Positions 7,914 through 16,125 are shown, counted from the stretch's first letter. The stretch is 64,000 bases of DNA from CAZNVB01 sp964651495 (GCA_964651495.1 CAZYWP010000001.1:14494-78493); one strand, 5' to 3'. Notes: generated by a model from the sequence alone, not told the origin. A program made the numbers and translations.

Positions 7914-9062
7914 CTATTCCCAGATCATGCTGTATTTTCTGAGCAGGTCGAGGCCATAGACCTCTTCCTCCACGCGGACATACAGTTTGTTTTTTCTGAT
8001 GGCCTGGAACGTTTCGGCTCGAGGATGGTAGAATTTGGCCATATAACGGCCGTCGGCATCAAAGACGTCATAGCGGTCGAGTTGGTCCCCCTCTTTGTTG
8101 ATATAATCATAGGTGCGGACATAAATGCGGTCTTCATCGTCGACATAGAAGGTTTGCGCCGGTGGAAAGTGTTTGGGAACTTCAAATTTGTATCCGGGCC
8201 GAATCCCTTGGTCGCCCCAGGTCTGCTGGATGAGCCTCTTTTCGTGGGCCTCGGTGATCTTGACAGGGTCGCAGTCCTTGATAACCCTCCTGAGGGCCTT
8301 CCCCTCCCTGTTCATAAGAGTGAGCTCGTATTTGAGGAAATCGAGCCAGACAAGGCTTTCATCCCTGGTCATCTGAATGAAGAGCGCCGGCGAAAAGGCC
8401 TGGACGACTCGGGGCGTCCTCATGACTTCGATGGAAGCAAAGGTCGCCAGCGGATCGAGCGCGGGACTGAACTTCTTGACTTCAAAGATGGTCTTGGCTT
8501 CGTCAAAAGTCCTCGAAATCGCGTAGAAATTTCCTTCCGAGTCCACTTTAAATCTGGTGATGAACCTGTATTTCCCCATGGGAATTTCCTTAAGGAGTTC
8601 GCCCTCGCGGCTGTAGAAAATGAACTTGGCGTTCGTTTGGTCATGGACGACAATTTTATTTCCCTGAAAGATCCCCAAGTAAAAGGGAAGACCGATCTCG
8701 CCCGGCCCCTGGCCTTTTCGGCCGAAGCTCCTCACGTGTTTTCCGTTCTTGTCATAAACCTTAATTAGGGTCTCTTTCCAATCGGCGGCAATCATATATT
8801 CCTCTTCGTCCACCTGGGTATGCTGTAAACCGGAAAACGTGTAATTCGGATCTTCCGTATCTTTGCCGATGGTCAGGTCCTCCCTCAGAGTGACCTTGGC
8901 GGGCAGGCCCTTGATCGGGACCGGCTCCTTGGGATTGTAGACGACCGGAATGCCATCTTCGGTTTTGATTTTGATCTCCTGCGCCAGGAGGCAGTTGCCA
9001 GTTAGGAAAGCGGCGACCATCCCAATCAGAACAATGTTAAAAGTCGATAGACCTTGAATCAT
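7914..9062 (-). CDS. Exported 6-bladed beta-propeller protein
   Basis: A 382-residue protein with an N-terminal signal peptide (hydrophobic VLIGMVAAFLTGNCLLAQ, cleavage likely near LLAQ). The rest resembles 6-bladed beta-propeller (NHL/DUF4934-like) proteins: repeats of the kind IKVYDKNGKHVRSFGRKGQGPGEI, FYSREGELLKEI, DDEDRIYVRTYDY and RYDVFDADGRYMAKF, read here as separate blades. Such proteins are periplasmic or surface-bound and their ligands are mostly unknown. The start has a strong AGGAGG a few bases upstream. It converges on the TonB gene with 41 bases between. No lipobox is obvious although a Cys lies in the signal region (GNCLLAQ). Confidence 0.75.
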   Translation of the reverse strand: MIQGLSTFNIVLIGMVAAFLTGNCLLAQEIKIKTEDGIPVVYNPKEPVPIKGLPAKVTLREDLTIGKDTEDPNYTFSGLQHTQVDEEEYMIAADWKETLIKVYDKNGKHVRSFGRKGQGPGEIGLPFYLGIFQGNKIVVHDQTNAKFIFYSREGELLKEIPMGKYRFITRFKVDSEGNFYAISRTFDEAKTIFEVKKFSPALDPLATFASIEVMRTPRVVQAFSPALFIQMTRDESLVWLDFLKYELTLMNREGKALRRVIKDCDPVKITEAHEKRLIQQTWGDQGIRPGYKFEVPKHFPPAQTFYVDDEDRIYVRTYDYINKEGDQLDRYDVFDADGRYMAKFYHPRAETFQAIRKNKLYVRVEEEVYGLDLLRKYSMIWE

Positions 9063-9184
9063 AGAAACCCCTCCTCATTTATTTTAAAGTAAAATTGCCG
9101 ACACTATCTTGAAATATATTTTATCAGGTTTCTTGGTCACTTTTCTCTTCGAAAGATGTCATGAGAAATCCACTCTGTTCAGAT

Positions 9185-9727
9185 TTACTTTCCCTCAAGC
9201 ATCGTGCACGAACGGTTATTTGCTTCGTCGCTTTCAGCGACCGACTTCTTGGCGTCGGCGATGGCGCAGACTTCGTACATTCCCAAGCCCGTTTTGATGG
9301 TGATCGAAAACGTGTAGGCGTCGCCGGGGTCGAGTTCCCGGATCTTCCCCCGAATCTTCTTCAAGACCTGCCGGGGAGGCCGCGCGTTACGGAAGATCAC
9401 ATCACATAACGATTCCGGGGACAGGGCCGAGCCGATGTTTTTCACCGTCGTGCTGATAGCGACATCCCGGAGGGAACCGGCGGTCCTCGAGAGGTCGACG
9501 CTTGTGATGAGATCCGGTTTTGGATCCTCGCCTCTCCCGGCTTCGCCTTCGCCGGCCGAAATCCGCTGGATTTGAAGAGAAGACCCCGCCCTCACGGCCA
9601 CGTAGTAATGAGAATTCAGTTTCCCATGGCCGGAAGCTTGAGACAGGAGAACAGAGCCAAGAAGGGCGATCGACCAAAGTCCGACACAGCTGAGCCGAAG
9701 AGAGCGAATCCTGATAATTCTTACCGT
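9185..9727 (-). CDS. Exported CARDB-like protein with a non-canonical start
   Basis: The C-terminal ~100 residues (PDLITSVDLS...VAISTTVKNIGSALSPES...SITIKTGLGMYEVCAIADA..SVAESDEANN, quoted in parts) look like a CARDB/Ig-like adhesion domain. The first ATG/GTG/TTG in frame is GTG 9601, but the frame stays open to 9751. Upstream it encodes a good signal peptide: basic RIIRIRSLRLS, then a core LWSIALLGSVLLSQASG. No standard start precedes this. ACG at 9725-9727, with GGGAG 9 bases upstream (9737-9741), is the best-placed initiator. Either ACG is used, or an ATG was mutated or miscalled. Function is unknown beyond export. Confidence 0.55.
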   Translation of the reverse strand, partial: TVRIIRIRSLRLSCVGLWSIALLGSVLLSQASGHGKLNSHYYVAVRAGSSLQIQRISAGEGEAGRGEDPKPDLITSVDLSRTAGSLRDVAISTTVKNIGSALSPESLCDVIFRNARPPRQVLKKIRGKIRELDPGDAYTFSITIKTGLGMYEVCAIADAKKSVAESDEANNRSCTMLEGK

Positions 9728-9775
9728 CCGATTAGTCTCCCGCCAGAGAACTTAAAATAACGTTATCACAACCCG

Positions 9776-9823
9776 AAAAAGGCTGTCAAACCCGGCGCCG
9801 CCGCCGCCGCCGCGGGCGACAGC
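9776..9823 (-). terminator. Intrinsic terminator of the lipoprotein gene
   Basis: Read on the minus strand, a GC-rich hairpin with outer arms GCTGTC (9818-9823) and GACAGC (9782-9787) encloses a CGG-repeat core and is followed by a run of T (A at 9776-9780 on the plus strand). It lies 40 bases beyond the stop of the gene at 9865-10572 and just before the CARDB-like gene. Confidence 0.65.
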
Positions 9824-9864
9824 TATAATTTTCGGGCGCAAGGATTATGTTCGGCCCTCGCAGG

Positions 9865-10572
9865 TCAGCGAAGCTCCAGGTCGATGCTGCCGATTCCGGC
9901 ATCGACGCGAAGTTCGATCGAGACCGCCGACTTTCCGTAGGCCTCATTGGTGAATATGTCGCCTGTCTTTTTAAAATTCGGCGCGTGGATCGACCCGAGC
10001 CCGCCGTCGATCTCGGCCCGAACCCCGATATTCGCCGGGAGATATATGGTAGCGTGCCCGATCCCTCCGTCGATTTTCACGTCCAGGTCGGCGCTCCGTT
10101 CGCCCCCGACGTCCAGCGTCAGCTCCCCGACTCCCATGTCGATATCCAGCCGCTTGACTTGAAAATCCCGCAGGTCCAGTTTGCTCGCTCCTGCTCCCAG
10201 GTCGACTTTGATGTCCATCGGGACCCGGTTATTCAGGCGGATATCCCACTTCGTTCGGCCACCGCCGAAATGGATGCCCCGCCGCCTTCTCTCATGGATC
10301 GAAAGCTTCCCCTTCTTGGCGAAGGTCGAGTATTCCACTTCGGGAATGCGCCGTTCAAAACGGTAGCGGAAAGAGCCTTCCATAAGGGCCGCGGCCCCGC
10401 CTTCCAGGTTCAGTTCGCCGGCGCCCATACGAAGCTCGACTTCCACGGACTCGACCTCACCCAGCTCCACCGTCTGGTTTTTGACCTTCAGGTCCCTCTC
10501 CACATCACAGGCTGACAGCGCGGCCGCAGCCAGGATCACAAGAAAAAAATACAGGATTGTTCTCGGCTTCAT
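9865..10572 (-). CDS. Lipoprotein with LiaF-like 'toast-rack' repeats
   Basis: A 235-residue lipoprotein: signal peptide with lipobox LSAC (Cys21), then beta-rich repeats such as VELRMGAGELNLEGGA, KVDLGAGASKLDLRD, IDMGVGELTLDVGG and IDGGIGHATIYLPA. These match the general look of LiaF/YvqF-like (toast-rack, DUF2154) domains, which form parallel beta structures. No transmembrane N-terminus of true LiaF is present, so it is a stand-alone anchored adhesion-like or stress-sensing domain; the role is unknown. It is monocistronic, with an intrinsic terminator downstream. Confidence 0.7.
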   Translation of the reverse strand: MKPRTILYFFLVILAAAALSACDVERDLKVKNQTVELGEVESVEVELRMGAGELNLEGGAAALMEGSFRYRFERRIPEVEYSTFAKKGKLSIHERRRRGIHFGGGRTKWDIRLNNRVPMDIKVDLGAGASKLDLRDFQVKRLDIDMGVGELTLDVGGERSADLDVKIDGGIGHATIYLPANIGVRAEIDGGLGSIHAPNFKKTGDIFTNEAYGKSAVSIELRVDAGIGSIDLELR

Positions 10573-10688
10573 GGCCCGTCACCTCTTCACCCAGTATTAC
10601 GAAAGCAACAGCAGAAAAGTTCAATCCAACAGCGGGCCTGGAGAAAATCAGCCCGCCGGTCGCTAGAAATGCAGACGGGTGGACGCCT

Positions 10689-10748
10689 TTATTTTTTCTC
10701 GGGCGAAAGATACAGGGCGAGGTAAAGGCGGTCGGTTTCTTTGGGCTT
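10689..10748 (-). pseudogene. Remnant of the cytochrome b-associated small protein C-terminus
   Basis: The minus strand encodes KPKETDRLYLALYLSPEKK followed by a stop. This is nearly the same as the C-terminus of the small protein at 16777-17133 (KIKETDRLYFSRYFSPEKK), and the DNA is also similar over about 50 bases. Upstream the frame no longer resembles that protein and has no start codon. It looks like a decayed partial copy between the lipoprotein and vapC, hinting at past rearrangement here. Confidence 0.5.
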
Positions 10749-10834
10749 TCTGAAAACTTCGTAACTGCTGCTGGGACATGGACTAACGGCTGCTCTTTCA
10801 CTATTTTGACAGCTTCCTGGTTCGTCCTGCGCTT

Positions 10835-11227
10835 CTAGTAAGGCCCTGGTTCTAGTTTATAAGGAATGAGTACGAAGGAGTGCTTTTTCCCGTTGAAGCC
10901 CCGCGCATCCCGTGTCACCAGCTTGAGGCCGGCCCTTAGCGACATTGCCGCCTGAAATGCGTCAGGGAGCTTCCAGCCGTGTTTCCTCCTCAGCGCCGCG
11001 GCGCTTGTCGCGTCGTCTCTGGTCAGAGGCAGGCACTCGAATTCGTTACATAGATCCAAGGCGGAGATCACTTCCTCTTCTGTCCCTCCGCTGAGCACCT
11101 CGGCCCGCGTGATCACCGAGAGGACGGCCTCGCCGTCCCGGAGCTTCCCCAGCCAATTCGTCGCCGCTTCAATCCCGCGGAGATGATCGATCAGGATGAC
11201 GGAGTCCAGAAGATACGCCTGCTTCAC
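10835..11227 (-). CDS. vapC: VapC-type PIN-domain toxin
   Basis: A 130-residue PIN ribonuclease, the toxin of a type II toxin-antitoxin pair; family members cut tRNA or rRNA. Acidic residues are visible in LLDSVILIDHLRG, ITRAEVLSG, LPDAFQAAMS and LVTRDARGF, in the order expected for a PIN active site. GTG 11227 is chosen because it overlaps the antitoxin stop (GTGA), the usual coupling. A longer reading from 11296 would run back into the antitoxin. The product is intact in length and key residues. Confidence 0.85.
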   Translation of the reverse strand: MKQAYLLDSVILIDHLRGIEAATNWLGKLRDGEAVLSVITRAEVLSGGTEEEVISALDLCNEFECLPLTRDDATSAAALRRKHGWKLPDAFQAAMSLRAGLKLVTRDARGFNGKKHSFVLIPYKLEPGPY

Positions 11228-11475
11228 GCTTCGTCCTTCCATTCTTGGCGCAAGGCTTTCACGTGATCCCGGCTGTCGCCCCTTACCGATGTCCACGTCC
11301 CGGTTGTTTTCCGAAGCACGGCCGCGAGGCCTTTCTCTGACTTTATCCGGCGGAATTCCCTGATCGCCCGGCGGATGATCTCGGCGCTCGAGATCCGGTG
11401 CTGCCGGCCGTAGGTTTTCAGCCAGGCCTTTTCATCCTCGGGTATTGATATGATCGTCCTGGTCATGCGCGCCAT
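11224..11475 (-). CDS. vapB: Ribbon-helix-helix antitoxin of the VapBC pair
   Basis: A small DNA-binding antitoxin: TRTIISIPEDEKAWLKTYGR (beta strand plus helix) and ISSAEIIRRAIREF (second helix) match a CopG/Arc-like fold. The C-terminal tail would wrap the toxin. ATG 11475 is preferred because GAGGTG lies 6 bases upstream and the promoter predicts a transcript start near 11487. The upstream TTG at 11493 falls beside the -10 box, and ATG 11466 is also possible. It would repress its own promoter alone or with VapC. Confidence 0.8.
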   Translation of the reverse strand: MARMTRTIISIPEDEKAWLKTYGRQHRISSAEIIRRAIREFRRIKSEKGLAAVLRKTTGTWTSVRGDSRDHVKALRQEWKDEA

Positions 11476-11493
11476 CCTCATCACCTCGCCCAA

Positions 11494-11522
11494 TATATAT
11501 CAGAAAGGTGATATCATGTCAA
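11494..11522 (-). promoter_or_regulatory. Promoter of vapBC
   Basis: On the minus strand TTGACA (11522-11517), a 17-base spacer and TATATA (11499-11494). The spacer holds GATATC and related half-palindromes that could bind the ribbon-helix-helix antitoxin. The predicted start leaves a leader of about 12 bases. Confidence 0.6.
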
Positions 11523-11626
11523 GGAGCTCGGCAAGGAACCTCGCAAGCTTCGGAAATAGAGACGAAGCCGGGTGATTTTTTCTCTCACCTTTTTTCCGAC
11601 AACGGATTTGTACGAATTGGAAAGAA

Positions 11627-12541
11627 TTAAAACTTGAATTCGTGCCCCTCGACGAACTCGGGAAACATCCGGACCCCCTTCGCGTCTTCCGGCCTGTAGC
11701 GGGCCGAAGGTGAACTCGTTCGCTTCAGAGACGCACGGTACGGAAGGTGAAAGTGCATCCGCTGATCGTCAGCCGGCCCGAAGCGCAGTCCGCCCAGCGT
11801 CATGGCAGACGCGGTCCCCTTCAGCTCATCGCGGACAATTCTCAGGTCAAGCAAGATCCGATGAGGATGTCTCGCGGCATCCCGGTCGCCGATGGGCCCT
11901 GGGAACGCTCCCAGGAACTGGCCAGGCACGCGGGCGACAATCGCCGGCAGGATGAACACATGTTTGGGCGGCGATGCCGGGTCGCCGAGATGGACGTGCA
12001 GATCTCCGCCGTCCCCCTTGTCCAGGATCAAAGGAACGGCTCCCTCGAAGGTGCGGATCTCGCCCGAGTACGTTCCCGCCGGCAGGTCGAACGAGGGCGG
12101 CGCGGACGCCGCGGCGCGATCGGCCGCCCGGCCCTCCGGGTTCCCGTGGTCCGGGAGCATGGCGCGGATCGTTTCGTCGGTCACCCGGTTGGCGAATTCG
12201 CTGTCGTACACGTTCATCAAGACGGCGACCGCGATGTCTTCGGAGGGCAGAAGCTTCAGCATGGCGCTGGCGCCTGTCCAGCCTCCTTCGTGCCAGACCG
12301 CCCGGACGCCATGAGCCGTTTCCCCGAAGAACCAGCCCAGTCCGTAAGACTCGTTTGTGCCGCCTGGATGCACGGCATCGTCCTTCTCCGTCTGCATCCG
12401 GTCGATCGTGCCGTCGTCGAGGATCGGCCTTTGCCCCTTCAGATGATCTTTGAGATGAAACATGCCGAAGCGGATGAGATCGCGAACATTCGCATAACCG
12501 TGACCTGCTCCCGGCGTATCACACCGATGGAAGGGGACGAT
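11627..12541 (-). pseudogene. Beta-lactamase-family serine hydrolase, C-terminal part (after frameshift)
   Basis: Continuation of the gene that starts at 13466. The frame resumes with HRCDTPGAGHGYANVRDLIRF (read from ~12525), then MFHLKDHLKG, and holds the third active-site motif as WHEGGW (H-x-G type). A beta-rich C-terminal domain follows (AGTYSGEIRTFEGAVPL...). It is out of frame with the middle part by the length of a C7 run at 12542-12548. One extra base there would join the parts as ...DNRGGIVPFHRC. Either a homopolymer error or a real disruption. Confidence 0.7.
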
Positions 12542-12548
12542 CCCCCCC
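12542..12548. repeat. C7 homopolymer at the frameshift
   Basis: Seven C on the plus strand (G7 in the coding direction) exactly where the beta-lactamase-like reading frame shifts. Eight G would restore one continuous protein. It could be a sequencing error or a slippage (phase-variable) site. Confidence 0.6.
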
Positions 12549-12896
12549 GATTGTCGTAATGGACCGCGAGATTCCCCTGGCGGCTTGGGTCCGGATCGAA
12601 CGCCGCGCCGGTCATGCCGAGAGGCTGGAAGACCTCCTCCCTCATGAACTCGGCGAGAGGCCTCCCCGAGACCCGGGCGATGACGTGCCCGATCAGGGCA
12701 TACCCCAGGTTCGCGTAGCAGAACTCCTCTCCGGCCGGCCGGACGATGATGGCGAAGCGCCGGATGGTCTCCTCCAACGGACGCGGCCGGTCGGGTTCAT
12801 CCGCGTAGAAGTAGTTGAAATGCAGCGGCAATCCCGCCGTGTGATGGAGGAGCCGTCTGACCGTGACGTCCTTTGCCAGTCCCTCGTAGACCGTCA

Positions 12897-12951
12897 ATTG
12901 ACCCGGGCCGATATACCGCTCAACCGGGGCGTCGAGGTCGACTCTTCCCGC
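12897..12951. repeat. 55-bp direct repeat, left flank of the gap
   Basis: Identical to 13052-13106 on the other side of the N run. The two contig ends overlap by this sequence. Removing the N run and one copy restores the reading frame of the beta-lactamase-like gene, so this is an assembly artefact rather than a biological repeat. Confidence 0.9.
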
Positions 12952-13051
12952 NNNNNNNNNNNNNNNNNNNNNNNNNNNNNNNNNNNNNNNNNNNNNNNNN
13001 NNNNNNNNNNNNNNNNNNNNNNNNNNNNNNNNNNNNNNNNNNNNNNNNNNN
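12952..13051. other. Scaffold gap (100 N)
   Basis: Exactly 100 N, a conventional placeholder of unknown length. Both edges carry the same 55 bp and the protein reads through when they are merged, so the true missing sequence is probably none (negative gap). Confidence 0.95.
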
Positions 13052-13466
13052 ATTGACCCGGGCCGATATACCGCTCAACCGGGGCGTCGAGGTCGACTCT
13101 TCCCGCGCGCGCGAGGGCCAGGAGCGCGGTGGCGATCATCGGCTTCGTCGTCGAAGCCAAGGAGTAAACCGTATCGGGAGTGGCCTTGATGTGTTTCTCA
13201 CGATCCGCCCATCCGAACGATCTCGCCCAGATCACCGGGCCCTTGCGGGCGGCGGCGATAGAGACAGACGGAATATTCCTCTGTTCCACTCCCGACGAAA
13301 TCAGTTCGCTGAGCTTTGCCCATCGCTCCTCACTTGATACGCCGCCGAGGACGGGTCCCGGCTGCTGTGCTTGGAGGCCTGCTGGGACGCGGCCGATGAC
13401 CATCATGAAGATGACTACGGAGACGAGAGCCATCAGGATCGCCACGTCGAAGGAAGCTCGCTTCAT
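13052..13466 (-). pseudogene. Beta-lactamase-family serine hydrolase, N-terminal part
   Basis: Start of a class C beta-lactamase/D-Ala-D-Ala peptidase-like protein (PF00144 family). A signal peptide or anchor (FDVAILMALVSVVIFMMVIG) is followed by a mature region with the nucleophile motif STTK (S-x-x-K) in VYSLASTTKPMIATALLAL. With the middle (Y-x-N) and C-terminal (H-x-G) parts all three catalytic motifs are present, so the original protein (~600 residues) was probably active. Homologues range from true beta-lactamases to esterases and peptidases, so resistance cannot be claimed. Upstream, GTTC and GAAC half-sites (13499-13512) surround a TATAAG -10-like box. Confidence 0.75.
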
Positions 13467-13640
13467 GAGTACACCTAAATGATCTTTCTGGCTTTCATGT
13501 TCTTATACGAACGAATTCCCCTCCTGGTTGCAAGGGACGAAGTTAAAGAGCCAGGATTGGGCATTCAAGTCTGGGACTTCTGATCCGACCAAAATTATTC
13601 CGATAACTCACGCCTAAGACTTCAGCATTTTGGTTTTAGG

Positions 13641-13768
13641 ATTTATAGGAGTTTCGTTATCCGCTATACCTGCTGCATAAGCGGTCTCGGCGCCAATTTT
13701 GCCCCATCCCATCGTTGGGGATGATAAATCTCAGTGTCGTCGGTTGTCAAATCGAACAAAAATTGCAG
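13641..13768 (+). repeat. Dispersed ~128-bp repeat, copy A
   Basis: About 85% identical by eye (roughly 19 differences, one single-base indel) to 16257-16385, in the same orientation. The two copies bracket the VWFA gene. Both copies on the minus strand could encode a similar peptide start (M-x-WGKIGA-x-TA), so a decayed coding segment is possible. No terminal inverted repeats are evident. Confidence 0.7.
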
Positions 13769-13848
13769 CAGGCGGGCTCAGAGGGGCGAGGGAAGCATAA
13801 GAGCACGGGAAATCGGCCGGACCTCTCCTCCCGGGTAAGGAGAAGATC

Positions 13849-14136
13849 ATGAAAAATATTCGGCTGATGCCTCGGCAGCCATCAAAAGCTCTTGATAAGC
13901 GAGGCGGGGCGGAGGAGGCCTCTCCGCAACGAAGGTCAGCTTCAATGGAATTTTCGCATTTAGAGGAAGTGCCCTCCCACCTCCAGCAGAAGATCATTGC
14001 CGAGGCCGTCAAGGAAGGCCGCGCCGCGCCGACGATGAAGACATCTCTTTTCTCTTATATAGGCCGCTCCTTTGGAGGAAACTTTTGCCTTTTTTGGGCA
14101 TCACAATCCGAGGGAGTGTGTAAACCAGCAAGATGA
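13849..14136 (+). CDS. Hypothetical small protein, doubtful
   Basis: A 95-residue reading frame with a good ribosome binding site (AAGGAG, 6 bases before the ATG). A helical stretch HLQQKIIAEAVKEGR is the only plausible structured part; the rest is low in features and no family is recognised. It runs towards the 3' end of the VWFA gene. It may be chance in intergenic DNA. Confidence 0.2.
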   Translation: MKNIRLMPRQPSKALDKRGGAEEASPQRRSASMEFSHLEEVPSHLQQKIIAEAVKEGRAAPTMKTSLFSYIGRSFGGNFCLFWASQSEGVCKPAR

Positions 14137-14145
14137 TAGGAAAAG

Positions 14146-16125
14146 CTATTTGACCGCGAAACCGGACGCCGTCCCGGAACTCGACTTCGTCGCCTGATCC
14201 CCGGCGAGAACATGGAGCGAATACAGGCCGGGCTTAAGCTCGGGAAGCTCGAATTCGAGGATGAAGAAATAGGTGTTATCCTGCCCCCCTGTGCCGAGAA
14301 CGTTGACAGTCAACGGGATTTCCTGGTCAAGTCCCTCGGTCTGAAGCGATGCCGAGAACTGGATGTCGGGTTGCTGAGCTCCGGTCCAATCGCATCTCAC
14401 CGCAGCGCAAAGTGACGGTGTTCCTTCTCCCAGCTCGCCGATCAGCGGACCATATTCCTTCGGCTGAAAGGGAAATATCTGAAAAAGCGAGACTTCCTTT
14501 GCGACTCCAGCCTTTTCCTGGCCGGAAACATTGAGATATCGAGCTTCCCCCGCAATAAGAAGCAAGGGCGGATAGAGCTTTAGGTTTATGGGTCTCGTCT
14601 CCGGAATCTCGACAGAGCAGGCGCCGACCGCACCTTTTCCGTTCTCCAGATTTCTGATAATGATGCGGCAGTCGTACCGGCCCGGGGTGAGAGAGGCGGC
14701 CGCATATTGACATATTTTTTCACCCTTGATCGTCCCCCAGTTCATCTCTACCCTTTTGGAATCAACGATGGTATTGTTCGGATCAAAGATCAGGCTAATA
14801 AATTCAGTGTTATCTCCGATAGCCTCCCGGATTTTCTGGACCGGAATCTCGGAAATGAGAATAGTGTTGGTTTCTTTTGTATCGGAAAACGGCAGCGCGA
14901 TCATCGGGAAATTCAGGTGCGGCTCGAAATAGGCCTTCTCCCCCAGCGCGAGGTCCAGGAGTTGGAGATGCTTCTCCATGGGCGATAGCCGGTTGAACGG
15001 CAAGGGGTTGAAATAGCCCCGCTGGGCGTAGACCTTATATCCGGGCTTCTTCACCTCGACCTTGATATCGTGGAATTTCCCGTCCCAGGTGGAGGCGACA
15101 GAGTAGCTGAGGACATAATAATTGCTGGTGGCATTCTGGATGTCCGCGGCGTTTTGGGAATAGTAGCTGACGTTGTCAAAATACTTTCCGCCGGTCTGCT
15201 TGGAGAGATATTGCAGCGAAGTCTCGGGCGGCTTGAGTCGTTCCGACCCCACGGCTGTGTTAACAGTGAACACCGGACTGTCGGCCGAGGCCAGCTCCTT
15301 ACCCATCGTCAAAAAGAACTCCCGGTCAAAGCTCCCCGGGGCCAGGATTTCTCTTCCGAATCCTTTTGTAAAAAGAATGATATTCTTCTGGCCGGGAATA
15401 TGCCGGAACGCCTTAGCCAGGTCTGTCAGCCTGAAGATAAACCCCCGCGTGCCGCCCGGAAGGGGCGCGTGGCCATGTCCGCCCATGATCTGTTGATTCA
15501 AAAGCTCCATCCCCATGAGTTCGTGATCGGGCGAGATGGACTGCATCCCGTCGGGCGAAATGCCCGGAGGAACTTTTATTTTCGGGATCGCCTGCCGGGT
15601 CCTCAGATGATTTGAAGTGAAATACTCGTGTAGGATCAGGCCTTTGGGGGGGGAATAGGACAACAGGGCGATTTCGTCGGTCGGTTGAACCCGCTCGTCT
15701 ATGAACTGGAGGGCGGCTTTCTTGGACATGGCGATGCCCGCGAGGTCATTCCTCTCGCCATCAAAAAGGAAGATGAACTTGCGGTTCATGAGGGACGAAG
15801 TATCGCGAGCCGGAGATGGTTTGGTTTCTTCAATCTTCACTTCCGGAGCGGCCAAAAAGTGTTTTTCGAAACCGGTGATGGCCTGAAGTTTGCCGTTGTC
15901 ATAGAGGACGAAATCCGCTATCTCCAGGTCACTCACCGAATTCCCTTTAGAATCTGTGACATAGACATGCACCAGCTTGACAGTGACCGTGACTTCGTAT
16001 TGAAGGGGTGATTGCGCCTCCTTGGCCTTGGTTTGAGCTGAAACTGCACTGGGTTCGAAAACGCCGGTTTGTAAAAAGAATTTGCCGATTAAAAAGAAAA
16101 AGCAGACGAATATAATTCGCTTCAT
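14146..16125 (-). CDS. VWFA-related acidobacterial-type exported protein
   Basis: A 659-residue secreted protein: N-terminal signal (IIFVCFFFLIGKFFLQTGVF), then the typical opening of the acidobacterial VWFA-related family, VTVKLVHVYVTDSKGNSVSDL...DFVLYDNGKLQAITGFE. A von Willebrand A domain follows with FIFLFDGERNDLAG (degenerate MIDAS), LAKAFRHIPGQKNIILFTKGFG and YYVLSYSV. The C-terminal 250 residues are beta-rich. These proteins probably mediate surface protein-protein contacts; the partner is unknown. GGGGAG lies 8 bases before the ATG. A sigma-54-type promoter lies ~60 bases upstream, and near-identical direct repeats lie on both sides of the gene. Confidence 0.82.
   Translation of the reverse strand: MKRIIFVCFFFLIGKFFLQTGVFEPSAVSAQTKAKEAQSPLQYEVTVTVKLVHVYVTDSKGNSVSDLEIADFVLYDNGKLQAITGFEKHFLAAPEVKIEETKPSPARDTSSLMNRKFIFLFDGERNDLAGIAMSKKAALQFIDERVQPTDEIALLSYSPPKGLILHEYFTSNHLRTRQAIPKIKVPPGISPDGMQSISPDHELMGMELLNQQIMGGHGHAPLPGGTRGFIFRLTDLAKAFRHIPGQKNIILFTKGFGREILAPGSFDREFFLTMGKELASADSPVFTVNTAVGSERLKPPETSLQYLSKQTGGKYFDNVSYYSQNAADIQNATSNYYVLSYSVASTWDGKFHDIKVEVKKPGYKVYAQRGYFNPLPFNRLSPMEKHLQLLDLALGEKAYFEPHLNFPMIALPFSDTKETNTILISEIPVQKIREAIGDNTEFISLIFDPNNTIVDSKRVEMNWGTIKGEKICQYAAASLTPGRYDCRIIIRNLENGKGAVGACSVEIPETRPINLKLYPPLLLIAGEARYLNVSGQEKAGVAKEVSLFQIFPFQPKEYGPLIGELGEGTPSLCAAVRCDWTGAQQPDIQFSASLQTEGLDQEIPLTVNVLGTGGQDNTYFFILEFELPELKPGLYSLHVLAGDQATKSSSGTASGFAVK

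Larger units (their letters stand above)
12439..12951 (-). pseudogene. Beta-lactamase-family serine hydrolase, middle part
   Basis: Encodes LTVYEGLAKDVTVRRLLHHTAG and the second active-site motif as YANLGY (Y-x-N), up to AVHYDNRGG, after which the frame is lost at the C7 run 12542-12548. The upstream edge runs into the scaffold gap. The residue before LTVYEG is the end of the 55-bp sequence repeated on the other side of the gap, so this part continues directly from ...VERYIGPGQ. Confidence 0.7.
13467..14145. other. 679-base intergenic stretch
   Basis: Holds the putative leader of the beta-lactamase-like gene (right after 13466), the first copy of a ~128-bp repeat (13641-13768), and one weak small reading frame at 13849-14136. 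Base composition is more AT-rich than the neighbouring genes at 13490-13760. Otherwise I see nothing firm. Confidence 0.5.

Noticed and set aside
8725..8745. CACGTG core resembling parS
   Set aside because: Only about 10 of 16 positions agree with the consensus; it is inside the beta-propeller gene.
11250..11268. TTTCACGTGAT, a partial parS-like match
   Set aside because: Outer positions do not fit the 16-bp consensus; it lies in the antitoxin gene.
12559..13337. Plus-strand frames spanning the N run
   Set aside because: They exist only because N is read as open, and they lie opposite the beta-lactamase-like gene.
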